From assembly GCA_028687045.1 (NCBI GenBank), contig JAQUAW010000008.1:1-44182 (forward strand): a stretch of DNA of 44,182 nucleotides, read 5' to 3'. A program made the translations under genes and the position numbers. The first letter of the stretch is position 1. Every line of letters begins with the position of its first letter. Origin of the DNA: Patescibacteria group bacterium (GTDB lineage Bacteria > Patescibacteriota > Patescibacteriia > Magasanikbacterales > UBA922). Shown here in pieces: positions 7,059 through 14,644 of this stretch. Under the pieces are notes generated by a model. It worked only from the letters and a program-made list of their open reading frames with translations. It had not been told where the DNA came from and did not search any database.

Positions 7059-7184
7059 ATGCAAAACAAAAACTTGGGAGTTTCTCCTGAAGCTAGTTTT
7101 TCGTCGGTTTATTTCTTCTTGACCGCAGGTATTGCTCTTTCTATTATGGTTTTCTTATTTGTCCCTAGAATTTCGATGGGTTAA
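7059..7184 (+). CDS. 41-residue membrane protein
   Basis: A small ORF directly behind a strong promoter: ATG at 7059, TAA at 7182-7184. The product has a polar start (MQNKNLGVSPEASFSS), then one hydrophobic helix (VYFFLTAGIALSIMVFLFV) and ends PRISMG. The open frame, the fit of the helix and the position between a 160-base leader and the next gene support it being translated. No family is recognised. It is likely co-transcribed with 7230-7574, 45 bases downstream. Confidence 0.6.
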   Translation: MQNKNLGVSPEASFSSVYFFLTAGIALSIMVFLFVPRISMG

Positions 7185-7229
7185 TTTAAAATTTAATTAT
7201 TTATTTTAATTTATATAATATAAAAATTT

Positions 7230-7574
7230 ATGGCATCATTACCAGAACAAGAAAATGTAAAACAAATAGAAGCTGCTATGATGGAAATTGCAAAAATTGT
7301 TAATAAAGATGTTTTGCTTGATTTGCTTCATACTATTGATATGAGTAAAGCAGAATTTGTTACCCAAGTTGGTGAAGATATAGACAACAGAGGTCAAATT
7401 ATCGATGCTTTATTAGGTCATATTGAAAGTGGTCATGTTTCTCTTTCCGAAGTCCTTACAGGTGAACCAATAGATGGTGATTTGGAGGAAGACATTTCTG
7501 ATTTAGATGATGAACAAGTATTAGCTTTATTTAAAAAACATTTAGAAAAAATAGGATTATTTAATATTAATTAA
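7230..7574 (+). CDS. Acidic cytosolic protein, unknown
   Basis: 114 residues, helical and strongly acidic (EPIDGDLEEDISDLDDEQ near residues 79-96), with no signal or membrane segment. No family is recognised. It shares the promoter at 6864 with the 41-residue membrane protein and is followed by a terminator, so the pair forms a small operon. An acidic partner for a membrane mini-protein, or a protein-protein adaptor, would be guesses. Confidence 0.7.
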   Translation: MASLPEQENVKQIEAAMMEIAKIVNKDVLLDLLHTIDMSKAEFVTQVGEDIDNRGQIIDALLGHIESGHVSLSEVLTGEPIDGDLEEDISDLDDEQVLALFKKHLEKIGLFNIN

Positions 7575-7594
7575 AATTTTTAAATAATAAAATT

Positions 7595-7618
7595 GACCTA
7601 TATTTTTAGGTCTTTTTT
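7595..7618 (+). terminator. Rho-independent terminator
   Basis: GACCT (7595-7599), loop, AGGTC (7608-7612), then TTTTTT. It closes the 7059-7574 unit. Confidence 0.75.
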
Positions 7619-7641
7619 ATTGCACAAAAATACATCCTTAT

Positions 7642-7649
7642 GCTATACT
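7642..7649 (+). promoter_or_regulatory. Extended -10 promoter
   Basis: TGC-TATACT (-10 hexamer 7644-7649), with a weak -35 (TTGCAC, 7620-7625) that overlaps the T-tract of the preceding terminator. It serves the exported coiled-coil gene at 7703. Confidence 0.5.
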
Positions 7650-7702
7650 AAAAATGTATTTTATTAATCCGCCCAAGGCGGACAAAGTTTATTAAATTTT
7701 AT

Positions 7703-8854
7703 ATGAACAAAAAATTTTTGTTAGTGTTTGTCTTCATGTTTGTAGTGAGTATGGCTTTTGCTGTTGTCACCAAAGCAGAAGAAGTTAGTAGTACAGTAGC
7801 TGTGCCAACTTTATATACAGAGGAATCTGTGGTTAGTACTTCTGTAGAAGTGGAAGTGACAGAATCTTTGGAAGGTGTGACTGTAACTCAAGTAGATAAA
7901 GTGCCATCTTCTTTTGGATTATTTTGGATTGGTCTAAAAGAACGTGTAAGTATTGCTCTTACTCTTGATCCTGTCAAAAAAGCTGAAAAGCAAGTATCTT
8001 ATGCTGAGCAAAGAATGAAAATTGCTGAAAAAATTGCAGAAAGTAGTGATGATCCACAAGTGCAAGAGAGAGTTCAAAAAATGGTAGACAGAGCTCAAGA
8101 GCTTATGGCTAAAGTAGAAGAAAAGAAAGATAAATTTTTGGAAAACAAAGATGAAAATACACAAAGACTTCTAAAAAATGTAGCAATTCATACTGAAAAC
8201 AAAGAAGCCTTGATGGACAAAATTGAAGCCAAACTTCAAGACAAACTTACCGAAGAACAAATGGTAAAATTTCAAGAAATGCGTGCTGATGGTATGGTCA
8301 AAGCACAGGGAATTTTGCGAGCGATGAGTAATCCAAATATGCCTGAAGATGTAAAGACAAAATTGGAAGAAGTAAAAACCAGAATTGAAAACAAAGCAGA
8401 AGAAACACAAAAATTTCGTGAAGAACAAAAACAAGCTTTGGAAGATTTGAAAAATGGGGTAGAAGGTGCCAAAGAAGATTTGAAAGATTTGTATGAATCT
8501 CGTAAAGAGGAAGTTAAACAGACTGTAGAAGAAACAAAAGTTAGATTGGAAGAAAGAAAAAATGTAGAACAAAAATTACGTGAAGATGCTATGTCTGGTG
8601 ATGAACAAGCTGAAAAAAGATTGGAAACAATGAAAAAAGTTGATGCACAAGTAAAAGAAAAAGTTCAACAAAAGGTTCAACAAAAAGCAGAAGAAAGAGT
8701 AGAAGTTAGACAAGAAGTAATGCCAAAATTACAAGAGAAAAAAGAAGATTTGAAAAAAATGGAAGAACAAAAAATGGAAAAGCTTAGAGAAACCGTACAA
8801 GAATTGAAAGAAAGAAAAATGGAAGATAAACCAGAAGTAGAAGTTCAGAACTAA
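7703..8854 (+). CDS. Exported DUF5667 coiled-coil protein
   Basis: 383 residues. A signal peptide (MNKKFLLVFVFMFVVSMAFAVVTKAEE, cleavage probably near AFA-VV or TKA-EE) leads to a Ser/Val/Thr-rich linker and a DUF5667 segment at about residues 75-115 (FGLFWIGLKERVSIALTLDPVKKAEKQVSYAEQRM). The remaining 260 residues are almost entirely Lys/Glu/Gln heptads, predicted to form one very long coiled coil. DUF5667 is common in CPR exported proteins and in some anti-sigma regulators; its function is unknown. A rod-like cell-envelope or periplasmic spacer is plausible. Own promoter and terminator. Confidence 0.82.
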   Translation: MNKKFLLVFVFMFVVSMAFAVVTKAEEVSSTVAVPTLYTEESVVSTSVEVEVTESLEGVTVTQVDKVPSSFGLFWIGLKERVSIALTLDPVKKAEKQVSYAEQRMKIAEKIAESSDDPQVQERVQKMVDRAQELMAKVEEKKDKFLENKDENTQRLLKNVAIHTENKEALMDKIEAKLQDKLTEEQMVKFQEMRADGMVKAQGILRAMSNPNMPEDVKTKLEEVKTRIENKAEETQKFREEQKQALEDLKNGVEGAKEDLKDLYESRKEEVKQTVEETKVRLEERKNVEQKLREDAMSGDEQAEKRLETMKKVDAQVKEKVQQKVQQKAEERVEVRQEVMPKLQEKKEDLKKMEEQKMEKLRETVQELKERKMEDKPEVEVQN

Positions 8855-8870
8855 TTATCTATATAAATAG

Positions 8871-8897
8871 AAAACTCGCTTGCCAAAGCGGGTTTTT
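8871..8897 (+). terminator. Rho-independent terminator
   Basis: AAAACTCGCT (8871-8880) pairs with AGCGGGTTTT (8887-8896), with one wobble, then TT. Confidence 0.8.
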
Positions 8898-8937
8898 TCA
8901 TATAAACTTTAAATAAAGTTTGAGAGGTATTTCGTAA

Positions 8938-8984
8938 AAGCCTTTCAAGCCTTTCTTGGCATTTTAAGCCTTTCAAGCCTTTAT
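8938..8984. repeat. aagcctttc word repeats
   Basis: AAGCCTTTCAAGCCTTT occurs twice (8939-8955 and 8966-8982) immediately before the SpoU methylase ATG. The same word recurs near 42090-42128. Confidence 0.6.
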
Positions 8985-8986
8985 CT

Positions 8987-9445
8987 ATGTTTTATTTAAT
9001 TTTACCGGACATTCGCTCTTGTCACAATGTTGGTGCGATGTTTCGAACAGCTGACGCTTGTGGTGTAGACAAGCTTTTTTTGGTTGGTTATACTGCTACG
9101 CCACCAAAACCACAGATAGACAAAGTGGCTCTTGGTGCTGAAACCTGGATTCCTTGGGAACATAAAAAAAATTTGAAAATACTTATTGCAAATCTCAAAA
9201 AGAAAGGATTTTTTGTTATAGGTTTGGAAAAAAATGAAAGAAGTATTGATATTTCAGAATTAAATTTAGCAGTAGAAAAAAATGTTGCTTTGATTGTTGG
9301 AAATGAAGTAGAAGGTGTAGAAGCTGAGATTTCCAAACTTTGTGATGAAGTAGTCCATATCCCGATGTATGGTAAGAAAGAGAGTTTTAATGTCAGTGTA
9401 GCAGCAGGAATAGCCATGTATTCTATTAAAACAAAATTTAGTTAG
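8987..9445 (+). CDS. SpoU/TrmH-family RNA 2'-O-methyltransferase
   Basis: 152 residues containing only the SPOUT catalytic fold. Motif 1 is NVGAMFRTADACGV (residues 14-27, with catalytic Arg), motif 2 is ALIVGNEVEGV (about 101-111), and motif 3 is IPMYGKKESFNVSVAAGIAMY (about 123-143), which forms the trefoil knot that binds SAM. It lacks the N-terminal substrate-binding domain of RlmB, so it resembles minimal TrmL/TrmH-like enzymes that methylate tRNA riboses. The exact target cannot be assigned. The stop codon overlaps the first base of a palindromic tacgaaa repeat. Confidence 0.9.
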   Translation: MFYLILPDIRSCHNVGAMFRTADACGVDKLFLVGYTATPPKPQIDKVALGAETWIPWEHKKNLKILIANLKKKGFFVIGLEKNERSIDISELNLAVEKNVALIVGNEVEGVEAEISKLCDEVVHIPMYGKKESFNVSVAAGIAMYSIKTKFS

Positions 9446-9519
9446 GATACGAAATACGAAAGGTACGAAATTACGAAAAAAACGAGTTCGTACTTTCGTA
9501 AATTTCGTATTTCGTATCC
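9445..9519. repeat. GGATACGAAATACGAA palindrome, copy 1
   Basis: 75-base inverted repeat. The outer 17 bases are perfect mirrors (GGATACGAAATACGAAA), and the inner part reuses the word TACGAAA with drift. It shares its termini with 16445-16559. It may also act as a terminator-like hairpin, but lacks a U tail. Confidence 0.85.
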
Positions 9520-9538
9520 AATTTGTAAGATTTATTTT

Positions 9539-10234
9539 ATGAGCAATACTATCGTTTTCGACATCGAAACAATTCCAAAAAATTTTGACAGCTTTGATCA
9601 AGTACAACAGACATATTTGATGAAGTTTGCTGAAGATGAACAAGGTATCGAAAAAGTCAAAGAACAAATGGCTCTTTGGGCTCCAACCAATGAAATTGTG
9701 GCAATTGGTGTGATGTCATTGGAAAGCAAAAAAGGTGCTGTCTATTTTTCTGCTTCTGCTGAAGCTCTGGCGGATAAACAAAACTTCGGTATTATGGATT
9801 TTGAGGAGAATGGTATCAAATATTTTTGTGGTACAGAAAAAGAAATTTTACAAAAATTTTGGCAAGTAATGGCTAAAGCTCACAAGTTCGTTACTTTCAA
9901 TGGTCGTGGTTTTGATTGTCCGGTACTCATGCTTCGTTCGGCAATGCTTAATGTAAAACCTAGTAAAAATTTGATGCCATATCGTTATGCGCACGATGTC
10001 CATGTGGACTTACTAGAACAAATGACTTTTTATAATGCTTATCGTAAATTTAATCTTGATTTTTATTGCAAAGCTTTTGGTATTGATTCACCAAAAGCCA
10101 ACGGTATTAACGGTCATGATGTAAAAAATCTTTTTGCCAATGAAGAATATCTAAAAATTGCTAAGTATTGTGCTGGAGATTTGTCTGCTACGAGAGAACT
10201 TTATTTGCGTTGGCGAGATTATATGACTTTTTAG
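9539..10234 (+). CDS. DEDD 3'-5' exonuclease (PolB exonuclease-like, DNA_pol_B_exo2 type)
   Basis: 231 residues. Exo I motif FDIETIP (Asp8, Glu10), Exo II FNGRGFDCPVL (about residues 119-129) and Exo III YCAGDLSATRELY near the C-terminus carry the acidic metal ligands of the DnaQ/DEDD superfamily. The whole protein is the nuclease domain, with no polymerase module. The family is annotated as a predicted 3'-5' exonuclease related to the PolB proofreading domain; it could act in DNA repair or RNA trimming, which is inference. It starts 20 bases after a palindromic repeat, with no Shine-Dalgarno motif. Confidence 0.9.
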   Translation: MSNTIVFDIETIPKNFDSFDQVQQTYLMKFAEDEQGIEKVKEQMALWAPTNEIVAIGVMSLESKKGAVYFSASAEALADKQNFGIMDFEENGIKYFCGTEKEILQKFWQVMAKAHKFVTFNGRGFDCPVLMLRSAMLNVKPSKNLMPYRYAHDVHVDLLEQMTFYNAYRKFNLDFYCKAFGIDSPKANGINGHDVKNLFANEEYLKIAKYCAGDLSATRELYLRWRDYMTF

Positions 10235-10257
10235 ACAGAGTTTGGTATAATTACTTG

Positions 10258-10366
10258 TGGAAAGGGGAACAAGGAATGTGGAATGAACATATTTTTTGTA
10301 AATTTAGATAGAGTTGCACATTTTTTTCAGTGTAATCTATTATTAAATCAGTGTAATCAGTGTCAT
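10258..10366. repeat. ggaatg and cagtgtaatc words
   Basis: GGAAAGGGGAAC-AAGGAATG-TGGAATGAAC (10259-10288) followed by three copies of the cagtgtaat word (10328-10363). The region is open in frame with the next gene, but its wording marks it as repeat, so the ATG at 10367 is preferred. Confidence 0.5.
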
Positions 10367-11068
10367 ATGAGTGACAAAGCCAAACAACATACTTTCAATA
10401 TTTTCAAGCAAGTACATCGCAACTTGCCACCTTTGGTTGACGAAAAATTGAGGGAAGAAATGAGATCCAAAATTGAAGATTTGATAGATACGGGCAATGT
10501 TACTTTGGAAGAATTGGAAAATATTATGATTTTTTATGGTAAAAAAGTTTGGCCTTATGTCCAGGCTTTTGAGGATATTTATCATGTTTATCATGAAAAA
10601 CTTTCGGAAAAAATATTTTTGGCTAAAGCTTCAAAAAAAATAATTAAAAAATATAATTTGGTAAAATCCACTGGTGTACATTTTTTTGATTTGTTTAGTG
10701 GTGCTATACATCATCTTTTTAGTGATGATGAAAGATTGGAACTTACAGAGTTGCTTATATCTTTGAAAAAAGATATTAGACAACATACTAAGCAGGCTGT
10801 TCTTACCCATGATAAAAGTCATTATGAAGAAAAAATAAATAAATATGGACAAATGATTCATGATATAAATAGAGTTATAGAAGATTTACATAAATTTGCC
10901 AATGATGAAGATGACAATAATTTGACTTTGGATATTCGTGATAAATTGAGATCAATTGAGTATAGTCTAGCTTTTTTGGGACCAAAGATAAATTTTTTTG
11001 AGATATTAGATTTGCCAGAGTATTATGTAGGAAAGAAGCATGAGAAAAAGATGAGAAGGATGATTTAG
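10367..11068 (+). CDS. Helical protein, unknown function
   Basis: 233 residues from ATG 10367 (MSDKAKQHTFNIFKQVHRNLPPLVDE). An upstream in-frame ATG at 10283 would add 28 residues encoded by short-word repeats and is rejected as the start. The protein is mostly amphipathic helix with many His, Lys and Asp residues, no membrane segment and a basic end (GKKHEKKMRRMI). A His-rich stretch (HQVHR, FGxxxYHVYHEK and GAIHHLFSDDE type segments) could bind metal, but no known domain is recognised. It is followed by a bidirectional terminator. Confidence 0.75.
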   Translation: MSDKAKQHTFNIFKQVHRNLPPLVDEKLREEMRSKIEDLIDTGNVTLEELENIMIFYGKKVWPYVQAFEDIYHVYHEKLSEKIFLAKASKKIIKKYNLVKSTGVHFFDLFSGAIHHLFSDDERLELTELLISLKKDIRQHTKQAVLTHDKSHYEEKINKYGQMIHDINRVIEDLHKFANDEDDNNLTLDIRDKLRSIEYSLAFLGPKINFFEILDLPEYYVGKKHEKKMRRMI

Positions 11069-11095
11069 GCATTAAAACATAAAAACATTAAAACA

Positions 11096-11121
11096 AAAAA
11101 ACAGCTACGGAGCTGTTTTTT
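11096..11121. terminator. Bidirectional terminator
   Basis: Perfect stem AAAAAACAGCT (11096-11106), loop ACGG, AGCTGTTTTTT (11111-11121). It lies between convergent genes and is preceded at 11070-11094 by attaaaaca-word repeats like the S23 cassette arms. Confidence 0.9.
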
Positions 11122-11587
11122 AATTAATATTTTTTGTCATTGTATACTTATGTTTTTTTCTAGAGACAATTTTATAACCACACTTTTTGTAAAAATACTT
11201 GGCTGGATTATTGTCCCAGACTTGAAGTTCAATTATTTTTAATTTTTCTTGTTTTGCTACCTCTTCAAAATAATTCATTAAGTATTTTCCTATCCCTTTG
11301 CTTTGATAGGCTGGAGAAACAAATAGACCATTGATTATCAATTTTTGATTTTCTTTTTTAATTTGAAAAAAACCAATTCTTCGAGTACCTCTTAGTAGTA
11401 TTTTTCTTTCTTTATAATCTTGATAAAAACGCTCGTCAAATAGTTTAACACTAGGTGTATAATATTTGGAGACGTAGGGGAAGAGAGTTTTTTTGAGTAG
11501 ATCAAGTACAAACTTTCGGTCTGTAATTTGGCAAGTTCTTTTTTTTATTTCAATATTATTTATAAAAAACTTGTTTTTTATTTTCAT
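11120..11587 (-). CDS. GNAT-family N-acetyltransferase
   Basis: 155 residues. The acetyl-CoA binding motif A is at about 90-112 (LFVSPAYQSKGIGKYLMNYFEEVA, Q/RxxGxG/A loop = QSKGIG), and motif B is LQVWDNNPAKYFYKKCGYKIV, typical of RimI-like GNATs. The substrate is unknown. It is the last gene of a three-gene minus-strand operon (12888-12565, 12561-11593, 11587-11120) with gaps of 3 and 5 bases. The N-terminal 20 residues (basic, Ile/Lys-rich) are not conserved in the family. Confidence 0.88.
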   Translation of the reverse strand: MKIKNKFFINNIEIKKRTCQITDRKFVLDLLKKTLFPYVSKYYTPSVKLFDERFYQDYKERKILLRGTRRIGFFQIKKENQKLIINGLFVSPAYQSKGIGKYLMNYFEEVAKQEKLKIIELQVWDNNPAKYFYKKCGYKIVSRKKHKYTMTKNIN

Positions 11588-11592
11588 ATAAA

Positions 11593-12561
11593 CTAAATAA
11601 TTTTAGCTTGAATACTCTTATTTTCTTTCATTATTTTGTCCAACTGTTTTTTGTTGAGTAAACCTTGTTGTGAACCAAACTCTTGTATAACAGAAGAAGC
11701 ATTGGCGGTGCCCCAGACCATAGCTTCTGTAAAATGTTTGCCTGAAAATATTGCTCCCAAAAATCCAGAAGTATAAGCATCACCAGCCCCAGTCATTGCT
11801 ATCATATTGACTTTGTAAATTGGCATAAAGTAGCTGTACTCACCATCGAAAGCGTAAGAACCATTTTCGTTGTCAGTTAGTACTATCATTTTTGCTCCAG
11901 CTTTATGTAGTGCAGATAGTAGTTGTTTGTGACTTTGTTTTTTGCCAGTTAGCTTTTCGGCTTCTTCCTTGTTGACTATTAGTAAATCTGTGAAAGGTAA
12001 AATTTGTTTAATTTTTTCTAAGCCCATGTTTATTTGGTAAGAACCTGGGTTTATTGCTAACTTGATTTCTGGATTTTTTTGTAAATGTTTTATTAATTTA
12101 TCTTGTATTTTTTCAAAAGATTTACCAAGAGAAGTATAATAAATCCATTTTGTTTTTGGTAAAATTGGTAGTGTATAGTTTCTTTTGGCATAGTAAGAAA
12201 GAATAGTTCTTTCTCCACAATAATTTAGCACTATGGAATAACGAGTTGTATTATTTTTCAATTTTTTTACCATGCTGGTGTCTACTTTCATTTCGGCTAG
12301 TTGTTCTTTGATAATGTGTCCGTTGATATCGTCACCAAGTTCGGTGACTATACTAGTTCTAAAACCTAATTTTCTAACAGCTACAGCTACATTGGCAGCA
12401 TTGCCACCAACTGATTGAGCTGTATTTTCGATAGGAGTTTTGTCTGCGTAATTGAAACAAAGTAATTTTTTGTTTTTACTTAAACTGCAGGCATTATTTT
12501 TTTCTTCTAAAATAAGAAAAGTATCAAAAGTTGAATCCCCAATTGTAATTAGATCAAACAT
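11593..12561 (-). CDS. PfkB-family sugar/nucleoside kinase
   Basis: 322 residues, the typical ribokinase-family length. Signature 1 is SVGGNAANVAVAVRKLGF (about 50-67). Signature 2 with the catalytic base is MTGAGDAYTSGFLGA (about 256-270; GAGD anion hole and Asp). INPGSYQINMG, LIVNKEEAEKLTG and VLTDNENGSYAF are also family-like. The substrate could be ribose, fructose, a nucleoside or a sugar phosphate and cannot be set from sequence alone. It is in an operon with a small membrane protein and a GNAT. With Rpe and RpiB 3 kb away, ribose salvage is a reasonable but unproven idea. Confidence 0.9.
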   Translation of the reverse strand: MFDLITIGDSTFDTFLILEEKNNACSLSKNKKLLCFNYADKTPIENTAQSVGGNAANVAVAVRKLGFRTSIVTELGDDINGHIIKEQLAEMKVDTSMVKKLKNNTTRYSIVLNYCGERTILSYYAKRNYTLPILPKTKWIYYTSLGKSFEKIQDKLIKHLQKNPEIKLAINPGSYQINMGLEKIKQILPFTDLLIVNKEEAEKLTGKKQSHKQLLSALHKAGAKMIVLTDNENGSYAFDGEYSYFMPIYKVNMIAMTGAGDAYTSGFLGAIFSGKHFTEAMVWGTANASSVIQEFGSQQGLLNKKQLDKIMKENKSIQAKII

Positions 12562-12564
12562 ATT

Positions 12565-12888
12565 TTATTGTTGTTTATTTTTTCCTAAATTTTTTACTCT
12601 TTTTAATTCATTTCTGTCATGTTTGTGAAGTCCTAGATAGATTTCTATAAATTCTACAAGGGAAGCTAATCCAAGTCCAGCACTTGCTATCATAAAGACC
12701 ATATTATCAATGTATAGAGCATATACAAAAAGACATGAGGCTCCAACGAAAAAAACCAAATCTTGACGTCTTTCTATTTCTAAAAATACAGCATAAGTGA
12801 TAAGTACAGAACCTAAGGCTGCGACAATATAAATCATTAGTTCAATAGTACTAGTTGGCAAATTTGGAAAAAGATTATTTAGGAACAT
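12565..12888 (-). CDS. Three-helix membrane protein, unknown
   Basis: 107 residues with three hydrophobic helices (about 15-33 ELMIYIVAALGSVLITYAVF, 44-60 LVFFVGASCLFVYALYI, 63-88 MVFMIASAGLGLASLVEFIEIYLG) and a basic cytoplasmic tail. The repeated helix spacing is reminiscent of small PQ-loop/LAB_N-like proteins, but no diagnostic PQ motif is present, so it is left unassigned. It is the first gene of the operon with pfkB and GNAT, expressed from an extended -10 promoter. Confidence 0.7.
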   Translation of the reverse strand: MFLNNLFPNLPTSTIELMIYIVAALGSVLITYAVFLEIERRQDLVFFVGASCLFVYALYIDNMVFMIASAGLGLASLVEFIEIYLGLHKHDRNELKRVKNLGKNKQQ

Positions 12889-12916
12889 ATTTTTTATATA
12901 ATTAAGTATTATAGGT

Positions 12917-12925
12917 ATTATAACA
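12917..12925 (-). promoter_or_regulatory. Extended -10 promoter of the PfkB operon
   Basis: On the minus strand TGT-TATAAT (12925-12917). There is no convincing -35. It lies about 30 bases before the ATG at 12888. Confidence 0.5.
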
Positions 12926-12948
12926 GAATTTGTTTGAATATAAAATAA

Positions 12949-14541
12949 CTATCTTTTTAAGAGGTATAAGTTGTTATTAGGATTCCAACCTTGGACTTTT
13001 TGTGATTGAAGAACTTGATAGTTTGGTAATGGTGAAAAACTAACAACATAGTCTGCGGTATTATTGATGAAAATGTGTTTTATCCACCAAGGTTGGTTTG
13101 GTAGATTATTTTTAACTTTTTCTTGGTTAAGCCAATATGTGTACCAGCCATCCCATTCATAACCAGCATCTAATTGGTTTAGATTAGTTATTTTATAGGT
13201 TATAACAGCTGTATTTGCCATTTGCCAACGTACTTTGTTCCAATTCAAATAGAATTGAGTTTGGCTGATACTGAATATAGCATAAATAAGTAAAAGTAGA
13301 ATTGTAAGGGGTATATAAATTTTTTTGAAATTTATTTTTTGACTCAATAAAACTAGGAATAAAACAAAAACAGGTAAATAATATTTATCAAAACTGTAAA
13401 GAGTAAGGATAGGCAATAAATATAGAATAATATTTAGATAAATAAATTTATTGAAAGATTTGATTTTATATTTTTTAGTTTTTTCAAAAAATAAAATATA
13501 GGTTAAGGTGCCAAAACTAACGGCAAATAGTAAACTCAAAATACCTAAAATTTTACTATGCAAAAGTGGCTGTAAATTACCTTGTAAAACCTCTTGCATA
13601 GGTCCAACACCAGAAAGATTTATAATATTTTTTATGTAAGGAAACTGTTGGTGCCAAGTTTGCCTAATAATTAAGGTGATAATTACAGGCCAAAAAATAA
13701 AATTCCACAATTTTATATTTTTTAATTTTTCTTTTGGTTTTTTTAGTAAGTAGGCAAGACTTATTGGTAAAACTAAGAATCCCAAATAGCTTGAAGTATA
13801 GAAAATCCACCAGATAATATTTTTTGCTAGTTGAATTATTGGTACATTTATATAATGAGAGGAAATGTTTTGCGGTAAAAGATTGTTTTGTAATAGTATT
13901 ATATATGTTATTAGCCAAATGATTGTAGGTAAAGCAAAAGCCAAAAATATTTTTAAAAAGTTGAATTTTTTTAGAGTGCTTAAAGAGTATAAGCCAGCTA
14001 CTAGCATGATTAGTATATTGGTTTGTCTGGTATAAAAACCGAGAACTGCTAAGAGAGATGCCACAAATAGATACCAAGATTGTTTTTTATCAAAACCTTG
14101 GTGATAAAAATACAATGAGGCAATAAAAAGAAAAAGGGCAATAATATCTGTTAAAAAAGTAAAAGAAAGATTATCAAAAATTGGATTGAAAAATAATAAC
14201 AAAGTAAGAATAAAGTTCAAATGATATTTTTTATTTATTTTATTCAAAAACAAAAAGAAAAGTAAGAGACTTCCAAGAGAAAAAAACAGAGTAGAAATTC
14301 TGAGTATAGAAAATGACATGCCAAATATTTTGATAAGCCCGGTGGCTAAAAGAATGGGAAAATAAAACGTTGGGCCTGCATAAGGACTCATTCTAAAGAC
14401 ACCTGTTTCTACTAGGTGGTAAGCTATTTCAGTATGAACCCAGGAATCATTTAGAGAAAATTCTCCTAGAGGATTTATAAAGATAAATTGTAATAAGAAT
14501 ATTGCAATAATTGCTAAGATGTATTTTGTTTGTTTTTTCAT
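12949..14541 (-). CDS. GT-C fold membrane glycosyltransferase (ArnT/PMT-like)
   Basis: 530 residues with about 11-12 transmembrane helices. The first extracellular loop has the acidic motif GEFSLNDSWVHTEIAYHLVETGVF, where GT-C enzymes place the catalytic Asp. Next come the family-like PYAGPTFYFPILLATGLIKIFG and a segment FYTRQTNI. The C-terminal part ends in a soluble domain (about 440-530). These enzymes move a sugar from a polyprenyl-phosphate donor to lipid or protein on the outer face of the membrane; donor and acceptor are unknown here. The gene is monocistronic or weakly linked to the downstream operon (60-base gap). Confidence 0.8.
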   Translation of the reverse strand: MKKQTKYILAIIAIFLLQFIFINPLGEFSLNDSWVHTEIAYHLVETGVFRMSPYAGPTFYFPILLATGLIKIFGMSFSILRISTLFFSLGSLLLFFLFLNKINKKYHLNFILTLLLFFNPIFDNLSFTFLTDIIALFLFIASLYFYHQGFDKKQSWYLFVASLLAVLGFYTRQTNILIMLVAGLYSLSTLKKFNFLKIFLAFALPTIIWLITYIILLQNNLLPQNISSHYINVPIIQLAKNIIWWIFYTSSYLGFLVLPISLAYLLKKPKEKLKNIKLWNFIFWPVIITLIIRQTWHQQFPYIKNIINLSGVGPMQEVLQGNLQPLLHSKILGILSLLFAVSFGTLTYILFFEKTKKYKIKSFNKFIYLNIILYLLPILTLYSFDKYYLPVFVLFLVLLSQKINFKKIYIPLTILLLLIYAIFSISQTQFYLNWNKVRWQMANTAVITYKITNLNQLDAGYEWDGWYTYWLNQEKVKNNLPNQPWWIKHIFINNTADYVVSFSPLPNYQVLQSQKVQGWNPNNNLYLLKR

Positions 14542-14599
14542 AAATATTTTATAATGATATTATTATTACATTTCTTCAAAGAAAAAACAACAGGAAAAC

Positions 14600-14628
14600 A
14601 AAAATCACCAGATTTTGAACTGGTGATT
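14600..14628 (-). terminator. Terminator downstream of the thioredoxin reductase
   Basis: Perfect stem AATCACCAG (14603-14611) / CTGGTGATT (14620-14628); on the minus strand it is followed by TTTTGTTTT. Confidence 0.8.
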
Positions 14629-14644
14629 CTTGATTAATTTATTT

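Noticed and set aside
10283-10366. Extended N-terminus of the 10367 protein
   Set aside because: It consists of cagtgtaatc repeats, matching intergenic repeats elsewhere.
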